A stretch of 64,000 nucleotides of DNA. It comes from Oscillospiraceae bacterium. Lineage in GTDB: Bacteria; Bacillota; Clostridia; UMGS1840; HGM11507. The stretch's first letter is position 1, and each line of letters starts with the position of its first letter. The notes under the pieces were generated by a model. It saw nothing but the letters and a program-made list of their open reading frames with translations. It ran no database searches and was not told where the DNA came from. Positions 17,746 to 26,703 of this stretch are shown here, piece by piece. The translations under genes were made by a program, and so were the position numbers. The stretch covers positions 1 through 64,000 of the forward strand of contig SVKB01000007.1 of the NCBI GenBank assembly GCA_015068665.1. Reading direction: 5' to 3'.

Positions 17746-17936
17746 AAAAATGTATTTTGTATGATAGAGAATGCATAAATTGCAATGAATGTAATATTTG
17801 TGATCTTGACCCGAATAAAATATGTGATAACTGCGAAAAATGTCTTAAGTTGGAGGACAATGATTACAAGGGAGTTGTAATTGATGAAATACTGTCCGAA
17901 AAGGATTATACGCTCAACGATGATGAGGATAAGTAA
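17742..17936 (+). CDS. Cysteine-rich mini-protein, probable metal binder
   Basis: 64 residues with seven Cys in the first 34 (positions 4, 11, 14, 17, 20, 28, 31 is the spacing backbone, with one more at 34, eight in all). The run CxxCxxCxxC then CxxCxxC is followed by an acidic tail. The pattern suggests a zinc or iron-sulfur site; the fold is not recognised. It is coupled to the methyltransferase by ATGA, and their co-occurrence may mean a shared task. No export signal. Function unknown. Confidence 0.6.
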   Translation: MKKCILYDRECINCNECNICDLDPNKICDNCEKCLKLEDNDYKGVVIDEILSEKDYTLNDDEDK

Positions 17937-17962
17937 TATAATAATATAAAGGAGTGTCATAT

Positions 17963-18544
17963 ATGAAAATTTGTGTTTACGGTGCAGCATCACCAACAAT
18001 TGACGACAACTTTAAAAAGAAAGTATATGAATTCGGAAGAGAAATGGTAAAAAGAGGTCATTCTCTTGTTTTTGGCGGTGGCGGAAACGGTCTTATGGGG
18101 GCTGTTGCTGACGGAGTAAAGGCTGAAAACGGTTATATCTTAGGTGTAATTCCCGATTTCTTTGAAGACGAATATGTTGAAAAAATATGCGATTTTTGTA
18201 ATGAGCTTATGATGCCGGAAACAATGAGAGAAAGAAAACAGCTTATGGAGGATAATTCTGATGCCTTTGTAGTAACTCCGGGCGGAATTGGAACCTATGA
18301 GGAATTTTTCGAAATTCTTACTCTTAAACAGCTTTGCCGTCACAGTAAGCCCATTGCCATTTATAATATTGACGGCTATTACGACGAGCTTATCAGTACC
18401 ATGCAGAGCGCGATTAAAAAGAATTTTATAAAGGAAAGTGTAAACGACCTTTATTTTGTAAGTGATGATCCGGATAAGATTTTTGAGTATCTGCAGGCAC
18501 CTGTTAAAGAAATTAAAAATGTTAAAGAACTAAAGGATGGATAA
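17963..18544 (+). CDS. LOG family protein (TIGR00730-type nucleotide phosphoribohydrolase)
   Basis: 193 residues. ATG 17963 follows AAAGGAG. The sequence MKICVYGAASPTID, VFGGGGNGLMGAVADG and the signature PGGIGTYEEFFE put it in the LOG family, whose members release the base from nucleoside 5'-monophosphates. Glu in the PGG..TxxE motif is the catalytic residue. In bacteria the physiological substrate is uncertain. It follows the purine operon by 26 bases, a fitting place for nucleotide turnover, but it has its own ribosome site. Confidence 0.87.
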   Translation: MKICVYGAASPTIDDNFKKKVYEFGREMVKRGHSLVFGGGGNGLMGAVADGVKAENGYILGVIPDFFEDEYVEKICDFCNELMMPETMRERKQLMEDNSDAFVVTPGGIGTYEEFFEILTLKQLCRHSKPIAIYNIDGYYDELISTMQSAIKKNFIKESVNDLYFVSDDPDKIFEYLQAPVKEIKNVKELKDG

Positions 18545-18546
18545 TA

Positions 18547-19308
18547 ATGGCTTTATTTACTATGAATGTATACAGCACCTGTCTTGGTATTCAGACTAAG
18601 GTAAATGTTATTATACCTCAGAAGGATACAACAGGTGAAATAGGAGTTAGCGAAAAAAAAGAAGATAAGGGGTATAAATGCCTTTATCTTCTGCATGGAC
18701 TTTCAGATGATGAAACAATATGGTTAAGACGTACCTCCATAGAAAGATATGCGCAAAAATACGGCATTTGCGTTGTTATGCCCTGTGGTGGAAGAAGCTT
18801 CTATACCGATATGAAATACGGTATGAAATATTATAGCTTTATATCCGAGGAATTACCGCGTCTTATAAGTGAATTTTTCCATGTATCGGATAAAAAAGAG
18901 GATACCTTTATTGCAGGACTTTCCATGGGCGGTTACGGTGCTCTTAAAATGGCACTCAGAAATCCCTCAAAATATGCTAAGGTTGCAGGGTTATCCTCGG
19001 TTGCCGATATAAAAGGAACAGCGGAAAGATTTCACGATACCTATGTTCCGATTTTTGGTGAGGATGTTAATATTCCCGATGAAGATGATTTATTTTATTT
19101 ATCGGAAAAATGCAATAAAAATTCGGAAAAACCGGAAATTTTTCTCGGTGTAGGTACTGAAGACTTTTTATATGAATATAATCAGAAGTTTAAAAAGCAT
19201 CTGGAAAGCATTGGTTACGAATTTACCTATAGAGAATCAAAGGGTGTTCATAACTGGGATTTCTGGGATGAGTACATTCAGTATGTGCTTGAATGGATGT
19301 TTGATTAA
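18547..19308 (+). CDS. Esterase, EstA / S-formylglutathione hydrolase-like
   Basis: 253 residues with the alpha/beta-hydrolase order: YLLHGLSDDETIW, nucleophile in AGLSMGGYGALKM (Ser near residue 122), an acidic residue around TEDFLYEY, and the late His in GVHNWDFW. This is the esterase D / tributyrin esterase group, cytosolic carboxylesterases acting on short acyl esters. It starts two bases after the LOG gene and lies in the same run of + strand genes. Confidence 0.85.
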   Translation: MALFTMNVYSTCLGIQTKVNVIIPQKDTTGEIGVSEKKEDKGYKCLYLLHGLSDDETIWLRRTSIERYAQKYGICVVMPCGGRSFYTDMKYGMKYYSFISEELPRLISEFFHVSDKKEDTFIAGLSMGGYGALKMALRNPSKYAKVAGLSSVADIKGTAERFHDTYVPIFGEDVNIPDEDDLFYLSEKCNKNSEKPEIFLGVGTEDFLYEYNQKFKKHLESIGYEFTYRESKGVHNWDFWDEYIQYVLEWMFD

Positions 19309-19319
19309 GGGATAAAAAT

Positions 19320-20120
19320 ATGTTAGTTAATTTACATACTCACACAAACCTGTGTGACGGAAATAATACTCCGGAGGAAATGGTTTTATCAGCTATTGAT
19401 AAGGGCTTTGATGTGCTCGGATTTTCCGGACACGGCTATACTGATCATGATCTTTCATACTGTATGAAGGATATGGATGAATATATAACAATTATCAGTA
19501 TGCTTAAGGAAAAGTATAAAGATAAAATTCAGATTTATACCGGTGTGGAGGAGGATGTGACCTTTCTTCATAACCGGAAAAAATATGATTACATATTAGG
19601 GTCGAACCACTATGTAATTAAAGACGGAAAATTCTATTCGATTGATCATAAAAAGGAAAATTTTCCTCAGCTTCTTAAGCTTTTTGATAATGATTCTCTA
19701 AAGCTCGCCGAAAATTACTACGAGCTTCTGGTTGATTATGTGAAAAAAAGAAAGCCTGATATAATCGGACATTTTGACCTTATAACCAAGTATGATGAAA
19801 CCGAATTTGCCTGCTATTTCAGTAATATTAAATATCACAGGCTGGCTGAAAAGTATCTTTTGTCGGCAATGGAGGCAGACTGTATATTTGAAGTTAATAC
19901 AGGTGCAATTTCCAGAGGTTACAGGACAAGCGTATATCCTTATGAAAATCTTCTTGGAATATTATGTAAGAACGGTGCTAAAATAATCCTGTCCTCCGAT
20001 TCCCACAGTAAGGATACACTGGATTTTTATTTTACAGAAACAATCAGTATGCTTAAGGATATAGGCTTCAGACACAGATATATATATTATAATAACGAAT
20101 TTATCAAGGTGGATTTATGA
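19320..20120 (+). CDS. PHP-domain phosphatase, HisJ / histidinol-phosphatase family
   Basis: 266 residues. MLVNLHTHTNLCDGN, FSGHGYTDHD, the GVEEDV metal ligand, LGSNHYV, DIIGHFDLI and SSDSHSKD give the metal-binding His/Asp/Glu set of the PHP fold. HisJ-type members dephosphorylate histidinol phosphate, but no other histidine gene is nearby, so the substrate is open. It overlaps the AAA gene by ATGA. Confidence 0.8.
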   Translation: MLVNLHTHTNLCDGNNTPEEMVLSAIDKGFDVLGFSGHGYTDHDLSYCMKDMDEYITIISMLKEKYKDKIQIYTGVEEDVTFLHNRKKYDYILGSNHYVIKDGKFYSIDHKKENFPQLLKLFDNDSLKLAENYYELLVDYVKKRKPDIIGHFDLITKYDETEFACYFSNIKYHRLAEKYLLSAMEADCIFEVNTGAISRGYRTSVYPYENLLGILCKNGAKIILSSDSHSKDTLDFYFTETISMLKDIGFRHRYIYYNNEFIKVDL

Positions 20121-20704
20121 AGAAAATTGTTATAACAGGCGGGCCCTGTGCGGGAAAAACCACTGCAATTGAATTTATAAAAAAAGATCTGACCGAAAAA
20201 GGATATCTTGTTTTATGCATCCCTGAAACTGCAACAGAGCTTATATGCGGGGGAGTAACTCCCTGGGGGATGAAAACTCTTGATTATCAGCTGTGCCAGA
20301 TGAAGCTTCAGCTTTATAAGGAGGCTGTGTATGAAGAAGCTGCAAAAAAAATCGGGAATACGGATAAAACAGTTATAATTTGCGACAGGGGAATGATGGA
20401 TAATAAAGCTTATATGTCTGAAAGCGAATTGTCAGAAGCTTTTAAAATTCTTGAGCTTACAACCGATAATATAATGAAACGATATGATTGCATAATTCAT
20501 CTTGAAACTGCAGCAAAAAGCGAAGGGTATACATTAAGCAATAACTCCGCCCGTACCGAAAATAAAGAACAGGCTATTGTACTGGATGAAGCTCTTTTTA
20601 AAGCCTGGGAAACGCACCCTTCATTTAATGTAATCAGAAGCACACGGGATTTTAATGAAAAAATCGCGTCGCTTTCAGCTTTGATTTATAAGCTTATTTT
20701 ATAA
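20117..20704 (+). CDS. AAA-type ATP-binding protein, NadR/thymidylate kinase-like (AAA_28)
   Basis: 195 residues. The Walker A motif GGPCAGKTT occupies residues 8-16, and IICDRGMMDNKAYM is the Walker B and lid-like element seen in AAA_28 kinases. The family includes nucleoside or ribosylnicotinamide kinase relatives, but most members are uncharacterised. It is translationally coupled to the PHP phosphatase, so the pair may act on one metabolite. No terminator is evident before the transporter promoter downstream. Confidence 0.72.
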   Translation: MKKIVITGGPCAGKTTAIEFIKKDLTEKGYLVLCIPETATELICGGVTPWGMKTLDYQLCQMKLQLYKEAVYEEAAKKIGNTDKTVIICDRGMMDNKAYMSESELSEAFKILELTTDNIMKRYDCIIHLETAAKSEGYTLSNNSARTENKEQAIVLDEALFKAWETHPSFNVIRSTRDFNEKIASLSALIYKLIL

Positions 20705-20751
20705 GAAAACCGAAAAAATAAAAAAAATTTTACCTCTTTTGTTTAATTGTA

Positions 20752-20780
20752 TTGACTTTTACTTTATGTTGTAGTATAAT
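20752..20780 (+). promoter_or_regulatory. Sigma-A promoter of the amino acid ABC transporter
   Basis: TTGACT at 20752-20757, 17 bases, and a perfect TATAAT at 20775-20780. A short palindrome CAACA-TTT-TGTTG (about 20787-20799) sits just downstream and could be an operator. Confidence 0.8.
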
Positions 20781-20834
20781 TATTTCAACATTTTGTTGTA
20801 AAAAGTTACGATTTAAAACAGGAGGTTTTTTATT

Positions 20835-21587
20835 ATGAAAAAATTATTACTAATCGTACTTGCAGTTGCTATGTGTTTATCCTTTGCTGCTTGTACTAAG
20901 ACGGAAGATGCTGATTATGTTATTGCAACCGATAAGGGCTTCAGTCCTTTTGAATTCCAGGATGCAGAAGGTAACATTGTTGGTATTGATATGGATATTC
21001 TTGCTGCTGTTGCAGAAGATCAGGGCTTTACATACGAGCTTCAGTATATTGGCTGGGATGCTGCTATTGCTGCTTGTCAGGCAGGTCAGGCTGACGGTAT
21101 GATTGCAGGTGCTTCCATTACCGAGGAAAGAAAGAACAGCGGATGGACCTTCTCGGAAGGTTACTATGATGCAACTCAGGGAATGGCTGTTGCAAAGGAT
21201 TCTTCCATAACAGGCTTTGCTGATATGAAAGGAAAGAAGGTTGCTGTTAAAAACGGAACTATGAGCAATCAGTATGCTGAAAGCATTAAGGATAAATATG
21301 GCTTTGAGGTTGTAACCTTCTCCACATCACCTGATATGTATCAGGCTGTAACAGGAGGTCAGGTTGATGCTTGTATGGATGATACTCCGATTCTTAAGTA
21401 TAATATAAAGACAGGTGAGCTTGCAATGAAGTTTGTTGAAGGCACAGAAAATGAACCTGCTCAATACGGTTTTGCAATCTTTGATTCAGCTAAGCAGGAG
21501 CTTGTTGATAAATTTAATGCAGGTCTTAAGAATATTCGTGAAAACGGAAAATATGCAGAAATAATCGCAAAATATCTTGGTGAATAA
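20835..21587 (+). CDS. Amino acid ABC transporter substrate-binding lipoprotein
   Basis: 250 residues. The N terminus MKKLLLIVLAVAMCLSFAAC is a lipoprotein signal with lipidation at Cys20. The rest is a type II periplasmic-binding fold for polar amino acids: YVIATDKGFSPFEF, GIDMDILAAVAEDQG, YIGWDAAIAACQAGQADGMI, ITEERK and the C-terminal NIRENGKYAEIIAKYLG. It captures its ligand outside the membrane and hands it to the permease that follows. The ligand (Gln, Arg, Cys or similar) cannot be set from sequence alone. The start has AGGAGG at 20821. Confidence 0.92.
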   Translation: MKKLLLIVLAVAMCLSFAACTKTEDADYVIATDKGFSPFEFQDAEGNIVGIDMDILAAVAEDQGFTYELQYIGWDAAIAACQAGQADGMIAGASITEERKNSGWTFSEGYYDATQGMAVAKDSSITGFADMKGKKVAVKNGTMSNQYAESIKDKYGFEVVTFSTSPDMYQAVTGGQVDACMDDTPILKYNIKTGELAMKFVEGTENEPAQYGFAIFDSAKQELVDKFNAGLKNIRENGKYAEIIAKYLGE

Positions 21588-21652
21588 TCAAAGGTTAAAC
21601 GGGCATTGATTTATCGGTGCCCTTTAATATTGAACTGAAGGAGTTTATATTA

Positions 21653-22324
21653 ATGAATCAGCTTTTAAGCACATACGGTCAGCTTCTTGCAACCGCTATG
21701 GGGCAGACCCTACTTTTAGCATTGTGCGGATTGTTTTTCGGATGCATACTTGGTGTGATTTTTGGTTTATCAAGTGTGGTTGACAATAAGTTTTCTAAGG
21801 CCGTTTCGGCAATATATGTAAATGTTATCCGCGGTGTTCCGATGATAGTTCTTGCATTCTTTGTGTTCTACGGTGTTCCGTACGGCATAAGAACCTTTTT
21901 CGGCGGGAAATTTGTACTTTCATCCTTGCAGGCAGGCACTATATGTCTTGCCTTGAACTGCGGCGCATATATGTCTGAAATTATCCGTGCGGGTATTCAG
22001 TCTATTGATCCCGGTCAGATGGAGGCTGCAAGAAGCCTTGGACTGTCCTATTGGCGTTCAATGTTCAGGGTTGTTTTGCCCCAGGCTATAAAGAATATGA
22101 TTCCCAGTATTGTGAATCAGTTTATCATAACCTTAAAGGATACCTCAATTCTTTCTGTTATCGGTTTTCCCGAGCTTGTTAATAAAGCACAGAATGTTAT
22201 TGCCATTACATTTAAATCCTTTGAAATATGGGCAATTGTTGCAGTAATGTATCTTGTTGTTATTCTTATTCTGCAACAGATTGCAAATGCACTTGAAAGG
22301 AGCTTGAACCGTGGCCGTAAATAA
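21653..22324 (+). CDS. Amino acid ABC transporter permease (HisM/GlnP family)
   Basis: 223 residues, about five membrane helices. The N-terminal [20 protein letters not shown] and the [22 protein letters not shown] loop (EAA motif contacting the ATPase) define the polar amino acid permease class. ATG 21653 follows GAAGGAG. A GGGCA...TGCCC hairpin lies between the binding-protein gene and this one at 21600-21623 and may lower permease output relative to the binding protein. It overlaps the ATPase by 14 bases. Confidence 0.92.
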   Translation: MNQLLSTYGQLLATAMGQTLLLALCGLFFGCILGVIFGLSSVVDNKFSKAVSAIYVNVIRGVPMIVLAFFVFYGVPYGIRTFFGGKFVLSSLQAGTICLALNCGAYMSEIIRAGIQSIDPGQMEAARSLGLSYWRSMFRVVLPQAIKNMIPSIVNQFIITLKDTSILSVIGFPELVNKAQNVIAITFKSFEIWAIVAVMYLVVILILQQIANALERSLNRGRK

Positions 22325-23057
22325 AGAAAATGTTAAAATCCGTGTGGAAAACCTCGAGAAAAAATTCGGGCATCTTGAGGTTCTTAAGGGAATTACAACC
22401 GATATTTATGAAGGTGAGGTTGTATGTGTTATAGGACCGTCAGGCTCAGGTAAATCCACCTTCCTGCGTTGTATAAACCGTCTTGAGAATGTTACATCCG
22501 GTGATATATACGCGGACGGATATCATATTAATGATAAAAAAATTAATATAAACAAGGTTCGTGAAAACATTGGTATGGTGTTTCAGCATTTTAACCTTTT
22601 TGCAAATATGAATGTTTTACGAAATCTTATGCTGGCACCCGTCGATTTGAAAAAATCCTCTAAGGAAGAGGCTCAGGCAAGAGCTATGAAGCTTTTGGAA
22701 ACCGTCGGACTATCTGATAAGGCGGAAAGCTATCCTTCTCAGCTTTCCGGCGGGCAGAAACAAAGAGTTGCAATTGCAAGGGCTCTTGCAATGTCTCCTG
22801 ATATTATGCTTTTTGATGAACCCACAAGTGCTCTTGACCCTGAAATGGTAGGTGAAGTTTTATCAGTAATGAAAAAGCTTGCAAAAGACGGGATGACAAT
22901 GGTGGTTGTTACTCATGAAATGGGGTTTGCAAGAGAGGTTGCAGATAGAGTTTTATTTATGGATGAAGGAGTAATTGTAGAAGAAGGAACACCGGAAGAA
23001 ATTTTCTCAAATCCGAAAAATCCAAGAACTATTGATTTTCTTGATAAAGTTTTATGA
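22311..23057 (+). CDS. Amino acid ABC transporter ATPase (GlnQ family)
   Basis: 248 residues with a GTG start at 22311 supported by AAAGGAGC. Walker [11 protein letters not shown]-loop in VFQHFNLF, signature [17 protein letters not shown], Walker [15 protein letters not shown] and the His switch in VVTHEMGFA are all intact. It powers uptake through the preceding permease. A 13-bp hairpin terminator ends the operon. Confidence 0.94.
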   Translation: MAVNKENVKIRVENLEKKFGHLEVLKGITTDIYEGEVVCVIGPSGSGKSTFLRCINRLENVTSGDIYADGYHINDKKININKVRENIGMVFQHFNLFANMNVLRNLMLAPVDLKKSSKEEAQARAMKLLETVGLSDKAESYPSQLSGGQKQRVAIARALAMSPDIMLFDEPTSALDPEMVGEVLSVMKKLAKDGMTMVVVTHEMGFAREVADRVLFMDEGVIVEEGTPEEIFSNPKNPRTIDFLDKVL

Positions 23058-23061
23058 TAGT

Positions 23062-23097
23062 GTTAAAAAAGGTGTATAATCACCTTTTTTAACTTTT
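23062..23097 (+). terminator. Terminator of the ABC transporter operon
   Basis: 13-bp stem (23062-23074 with 23081-23093), loop TATAAT, with a T-rich 3' arm and tail. Confidence 0.75.
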
Positions 23098-23100
23098 AGG

Positions 23101-23129
23101 TTGAATTTATATCCGGAAAGTGGTATACT
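23101..23129 (+). promoter_or_regulatory. Sigma-A promoter of the oxidoreductase pair
   Basis: TTGAAT at 23101-23106, 17 bases, TATACT at 23124-23129, 31 bases before the start codon. Confidence 0.65.
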
Positions 23130-23160
23130 TATATAAACGCAAAAACGGAGGTAGATTAAG

Positions 23161-24147
23161 ATGTTTAAAATTTGTGTTATCGGCTGTGGCAATATGTCAA
23201 GAGGCGGCCACGGTCCTTCTTTTAAAAAATATTATGAGGATTATGAAGATGTTTGTCTTGCAGCTTGCTGTGATCTTAATGAGGAATCTGCAAAAAGCTA
23301 TCAGGAGCAATTTGGATTTAATAAATATTATTTAGATTATAATGAAATGCTTGAAACCGAAAAGCCTGATGTTGTAGCTTTAATTGTTCCTGTCCATCTT
23401 ACCAAAGCAATGGCGATAGATATTATGAAAAAAGGGTTTAATATCATTCTTGAAAAGCCTCCCGGAAAAGATGTTGATGAAATAAATGAAATGATTAAAC
23501 AGGCAGAAGAATCCAAGGTAAACGTTCGGGTAGCGTTTAACCGCAGATATGCACCGTTGCTTATAAAATTAAAGGAAATGATTAAGGAAACCGGAGAAGA
23601 AATCTTTAATATTACATACCAGATGTACCGTTATAACCGACGTGATAAGGATTTTTCAACTACAGCTATTCACGCAATTGACACTGTAAAGTATATCGCA
23701 GAATCTGATTATGAAAAAGTGAATTTCTGCTATCAGAACAGATTTGATTTAGGTGAAAATGTTAAAAATATTTATCTTGACTGTAAATTTAAAAACAATG
23801 CTCACGCTCATATAGACCTTGTTCCTATCGGTGGTGTACAGTGTGAAAGAGTGACGGTTAATACCCTTAACCATACCTTCTTTTTAAATATTCCCATCCC
23901 GGCTTCTTATGACAGACCGGGTGAGATTGCTCATTTTAGCGCGCGGGAGCTTGTTGAAAAAATTAACGGAATTGATTTTGTGGATTCAGAGGAATACTTT
24001 GAAGGTGCAGGCTTCTATAATGAAAACAGACTGTTCTTTGAGCATATAAGAAACAGTGACGAGATTATTTGTGACCTTGCATCAGCCATTCAGTCGGTTG
24101 AGCTTGAGGATTGTGTAAGAAAGTCAATTGAAGTATATGAAAAATAA
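23161..24147 (+). CDS. Gfo/Idh/MocA family oxidoreductase
   Basis: 328 residues. The N-terminal Rossmann motif is ICVIGCGNMSRGGHG, followed by the NAD contact EKPPGKDVDEINEMI with the conserved EKP. The C-terminal half is the dimerising beta-sheet domain with HAIDTVKYIAE. These enzymes oxidise or reduce sugars and cyclitols. It overlaps the aldo/keto reductase downstream, suggesting joint action on one carbohydrate. ACGGAGG precedes the start. Substrate unknown. Confidence 0.85.
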   Translation: MFKICVIGCGNMSRGGHGPSFKKYYEDYEDVCLAACCDLNEESAKSYQEQFGFNKYYLDYNEMLETEKPDVVALIVPVHLTKAMAIDIMKKGFNIILEKPPGKDVDEINEMIKQAEESKVNVRVAFNRRYAPLLIKLKEMIKETGEEIFNITYQMYRYNRRDKDFSTTAIHAIDTVKYIAESDYEKVNFCYQNRFDLGENVKNIYLDCKFKNNAHAHIDLVPIGGVQCERVTVNTLNHTFFLNIPIPASYDRPGEIAHFSARELVEKINGIDFVDSEEYFEGAGFYNENRLFFEHIRNSDEIICDLASAIQSVELEDCVRKSIEVYEK

Positions 24148-25222
24148 TAAACACTTCGGCTTTGGAATTATGAGGATTCCTTTGAATGAAGGAAAATATG
24201 ATAAAGAAAATCTATGTCAGATGGTTGACACATTTATTAAAAACGGGTTTAATTATTTTGATACTGCCTATGGATATATGGACGGTCAAAGCGAAATTGC
24301 CTTGAGAGAATGTGTTGTGGAAAGATATCCGCGTAAGGATATTGTAATTGCCGATAAGCTTTCAGACTGGTTTATTGAAAAAGAGGAGGATATTGCTCCT
24401 CTTTTTGAGAAACAGCTTGAAAAATGCGGAGTTACATATTTTGACAATTATCTTTTTCATTGTATAACCAAAGCATCATATAAAAAACATAAAGATTTAA
24501 ACAGCTTTAAAATAATTGAGAGTTTTAAGAAACAGGGGAAAATCAGGCATATAGGAATGTCCTTTCACGATTCGGCTGAGGTACTTGATGAAATCTTATC
24601 AAAAGAGCCTCTTATTGAATTTGTACAGCTTCAGATAAACTATCTGGATTATTTTGATCCTACCGTTCAGAGTAAGGCTTGCTATGATGTTGCTGTAAAG
24701 CACGGTAAAAAGGTTATAGTTATGGAGCCCGTTAAAGGCGGGAGTCTTATAAATGTCCCCGGTGAAGCAAAGCAAATTTTCGGAAAGCTTGGTGGAAGTC
24801 CTGCTTCCTACGCTTTAAGATTTGCTCTTGACCATCCGGCGGTTTTTATGGTGCTTTCGGGAATGAACAGCATTGACATGGTTGAGGAAAACACAAAAAC
24901 CATGAACCAAGCTGTTCCGCTAACAGTTGCTGAAAGAGAAAGTCTTTTTAAGGTTGCTGACATCATAAGAAAAAGTAATGTTATAAACTGTTCAGGCTGT
25001 AATTACTGTCTGGATGTTTGTCCCGTGAAAATTCCCGTATCAAAGGCAATTTCCATATATAATGAATTTGTGTTATCTGAAATATCAAAAGCATGTTTAA
25101 AGACAAAGGTTGAGAATACAGTGCCTGAAGTATCAGAATGTTTGGAATGTGGAAAATGTGAAGGTGTATGTCCTCAAAAAATTAAAATCAGAGAGATTTT
25201 AGACAAAATGAAAAAGTTGTAA
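24137..25222 (+). CDS. Aldo/keto reductase with C-terminal 4Fe-4S domain
   Basis: About 361 residues from ATG 24137; an in-frame TTG at 24128 would add three. The AKR barrel shows FGFGIMRIPL, the catalytic Asp/Tyr in FDTAYGYMDGQSE, the Lys in IADKLS and the His in YLFHCI. The last 90 residues hold two ferredoxin-like clusters, CSGCNYCLDVCP and CLECGKCEGVCP. This AKR-ferredoxin fusion is common in anaerobes. It overlaps the Gfo/Idh/MocA gene by 11 bases. Electron donor could be ferredoxin rather than NADPH. Confidence 0.87.
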   Translation: MKNNKHFGFGIMRIPLNEGKYDKENLCQMVDTFIKNGFNYFDTAYGYMDGQSEIALRECVVERYPRKDIVIADKLSDWFIEKEEDIAPLFEKQLEKCGVTYFDNYLFHCITKASYKKHKDLNSFKIIESFKKQGKIRHIGMSFHDSAEVLDEILSKEPLIEFVQLQINYLDYFDPTVQSKACYDVAVKHGKKVIVMEPVKGGSLINVPGEAKQIFGKLGGSPASYALRFALDHPAVFMVLSGMNSIDMVEENTKTMNQAVPLTVAERESLFKVADIIRKSNVINCSGCNYCLDVCPVKIPVSKAISIYNEFVLSEISKACLKTKVENTVPEVSECLECGKCEGVCPQKIKIREILDKMKKL

Positions 25223-25229
25223 AAAGGTA

Positions 25230-25258
25230 TTGACAAAATACAAATTCTATGATAACAT
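25230..25258 (+). promoter_or_regulatory. Sigma-A promoter of infC-rpmI-rplT
   Basis: TTGACA at 25230-25235, 17 bases, TAACAT at 25253-25258. The transcript would carry about a 130-base leader. Confidence 0.75.
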
Positions 25259-25261
25259 ATC

Positions 25262-25372
25262 AAAGTAACAAGAAGAAGTTTCCGCTTCTCACCTTAAAGC
25301 AATTGCGTGTTTAGGGTTAAAAATAATTGATATTATTTTTGTGGGCGGAATTTCTCTGCCCACTTTTTTTAT
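25262..25372 (+). promoter_or_regulatory. L20-type ribosomal protein leader with transcription attenuator
   Basis: The untranslated leader before infC contains GAAGTTTCCGCTTC and a conserved-looking single-stranded stretch. It ends in an intrinsic terminator: GTGGGC (25341-25346) pairs with GCCCAC (25358-25363), then a T run. In Firmicutes the L20 leader lets free L20 protein stop transcription of its own operon. The match is by pattern and position, not by a covariance model. Confidence 0.7.
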
Positions 25373-25395
25373 TTATTTTTTGGAGGTGCTTTCCT

Positions 25396-25908
25396 ATCAG
25401 TAGCAAGGAATTACTTATCAACGAATCTATTAAAAATCCTGAAATAAGAGTAATAGATTCAGATGGTTCACAACTTGGTATTATGTCATCAAAGGATGCT
25501 TTAGATGCAGCAATCGCTAAAAACCTTGATTTGGTTATGATTGCTCCGCAGGCAGAACCGCCCGTATGCCGTATTATGGATTATGGTAAATTCAGATTCG
25601 AGCAGACAAAAAAAGAAAAAGAATCCAAGAAAAATCAGAAAGTTATAAGTGTCAAGGAAGTAAGACTTTCCATGTCAATTGATACTCATGACTTTAACAC
25701 AAAGCTTAATCAGGCTTTAAAATTCTTAAAGTCAGGAAATAAGGTTAAGGTTTCTGTTAAATTCAGAGGCAGGGAAATGGCTCATACCGAGCTTGGTGCA
25801 AAGCTGCTGGAAAGATTTATTGAGGGTGCGGGAGAAGCTTGTAACGTTGAAAAGCAGCCTAAAATGGAAGGCAGAAATATGGCGATGTATTTAGCGCCGA
25901 AAGCATAG
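25396..25908 (+). CDS. infC: Translation initiation factor IF-3, AUC start codon
   Basis: 170 residues. IF-3 binds the 30S subunit and rejects wrong start codons. ISSKELLINESIKNPEIRVIDSDG begins at ATC 25396, seven bases after GGAGGTG (25382-25388). The only in-frame canonical start lies far upstream, inside the attenuator. Non-AUG starts are a known autoregulatory device of infC. KPPVCRIMDYGKF-like (EPPVCRIMDYGKF), the Lys-rich linker and VKFRGREMAHTELG identify both IF-3 domains. Confidence 0.93.
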   Translation: MSSKELLINESIKNPEIRVIDSDGSQLGIMSSKDALDAAIAKNLDLVMIAPQAEPPVCRIMDYGKFRFEQTKKEKESKKNQKVISVKEVRLSMSIDTHDFNTKLNQALKFLKSGNKVKVSVKFRGREMAHTELGAKLLERFIEGAGEACNVEKQPKMEGRNMAMYLAPKA

Positions 25909-25987
25909 TTAATATTTTGAGAAGGAGTCATATAATAAGACTGCCTATCAAACAATAATTTATAAAATTGAGAGGAGCGAATGAGAA

Positions 25988-26185
25988 ATGGGAAAAATCA
26001 AAACTCATAGAGGAGCTGCAAAAAGATTCAGCTTAACAAAATCCGGTAAGGTTAAGAAGACAAGTGCTTACAGAAGACACATTCTTACCAAGAAGCCTAC
26101 AAAGAGAAAAAGAGCATTAAGAAAGATTTCTTATGCATGTCCTGCAAATGAGGCAGTAATCAAAAAGTTAATTCCTTACAAATAA
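25988..26185 (+). CDS. rpmI: 50S ribosomal protein L35
   Basis: 65 residues. [20 protein letters not shown] and [18 protein letters not shown] are diagnostic of bL35. It is strongly basic and structural in the large subunit. GAGAGGAGCGAA precedes the start. Lies between infC and rplT as in most bacteria. Confidence 0.96.
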   Translation: MGKIKTHRGAAKRFSLTKSGKVKKTSAYRRHILTKKPTKRKRALRKISYACPANEAVIKKLIPYK

Positions 26186-26215
26186 GATTAAAAATGAGAT
26201 TGGAGGTAAAATCTA

Positions 26216-26569
26216 ATGGCTAGAGTTAAAGGTGCAATGAACACCAGAAAAAGACATAAAAAGATTTTAAAATTAGCAAAAGGCTACAGAGGTGCTAAAA
26301 GTAAACTTTTCAGAACTGCTAATCAGGCTGTTATGAAATCATTGGTTTACTCTTATATCGGAAGAAAGCAGAAGAAGAGAGATTTCAGAAAATTATGGAT
26401 CGCAAGAATCAATGCTGCTGCAAGAATGAACGGTATCAGCTATTCAAGATTTATGAACGGTCTTAAGAAAGCAGACATCACTCTTAACAGAAAGATGTTA
26501 GCAGAAATCGCAATTGCTGATCCTGCAGCTTTCACCGCTTTAGTTGAAAAAGCAAAAGCAAGCTTATAA
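26216..26569 (+). CDS. rplT: 50S ribosomal protein L20
   Basis: 117 residues. [40 protein letters not shown] and [19 protein letters not shown] identify bL20. Besides assembling the 50S subunit it is the likely repressor acting on the leader upstream of infC. TTGGAGG precedes the start. Confidence 0.97.
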   Translation: MARVKGAMNTRKRHKKILKLAKGYRGAKSKLFRTANQAVMKSLVYSYIGRKQKKRDFRKLWIARINAAARMNGISYSRFMNGLKKADITLNRKMLAEIAIADPAAFTALVEKAKASL

Positions 26570-26578
26570 TTTTATTAA

Positions 26579-26612
26579 AAAAGTCTGAGTTTATACCTCA
26601 GGCTTTTTTTGT
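26579..26612 (+). terminator. Terminator of infC-rpmI-rplT
   Basis: AAGTCTGAG (26581-26589) pairs with CTCAGGCTT with one G-T pair and is followed by a T run. Confidence 0.8.
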
Positions 26613-26703
26613 GTGATAAAATCAATATTGTTAGTGATATTATCAATTTAAAATATAAAATATTGTGATACAATAAATGAAAAAATACTATGAGGTGAGT
26701 TGA

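Noticed and set aside
25327-25395. Upstream ATG as the start of infC
   Set aside because: It lies inside the attenuator hairpin, would add a hydrophobic stretch not found in IF-3, and lacks a ribosome site; ATC 25396 is ideally spaced.
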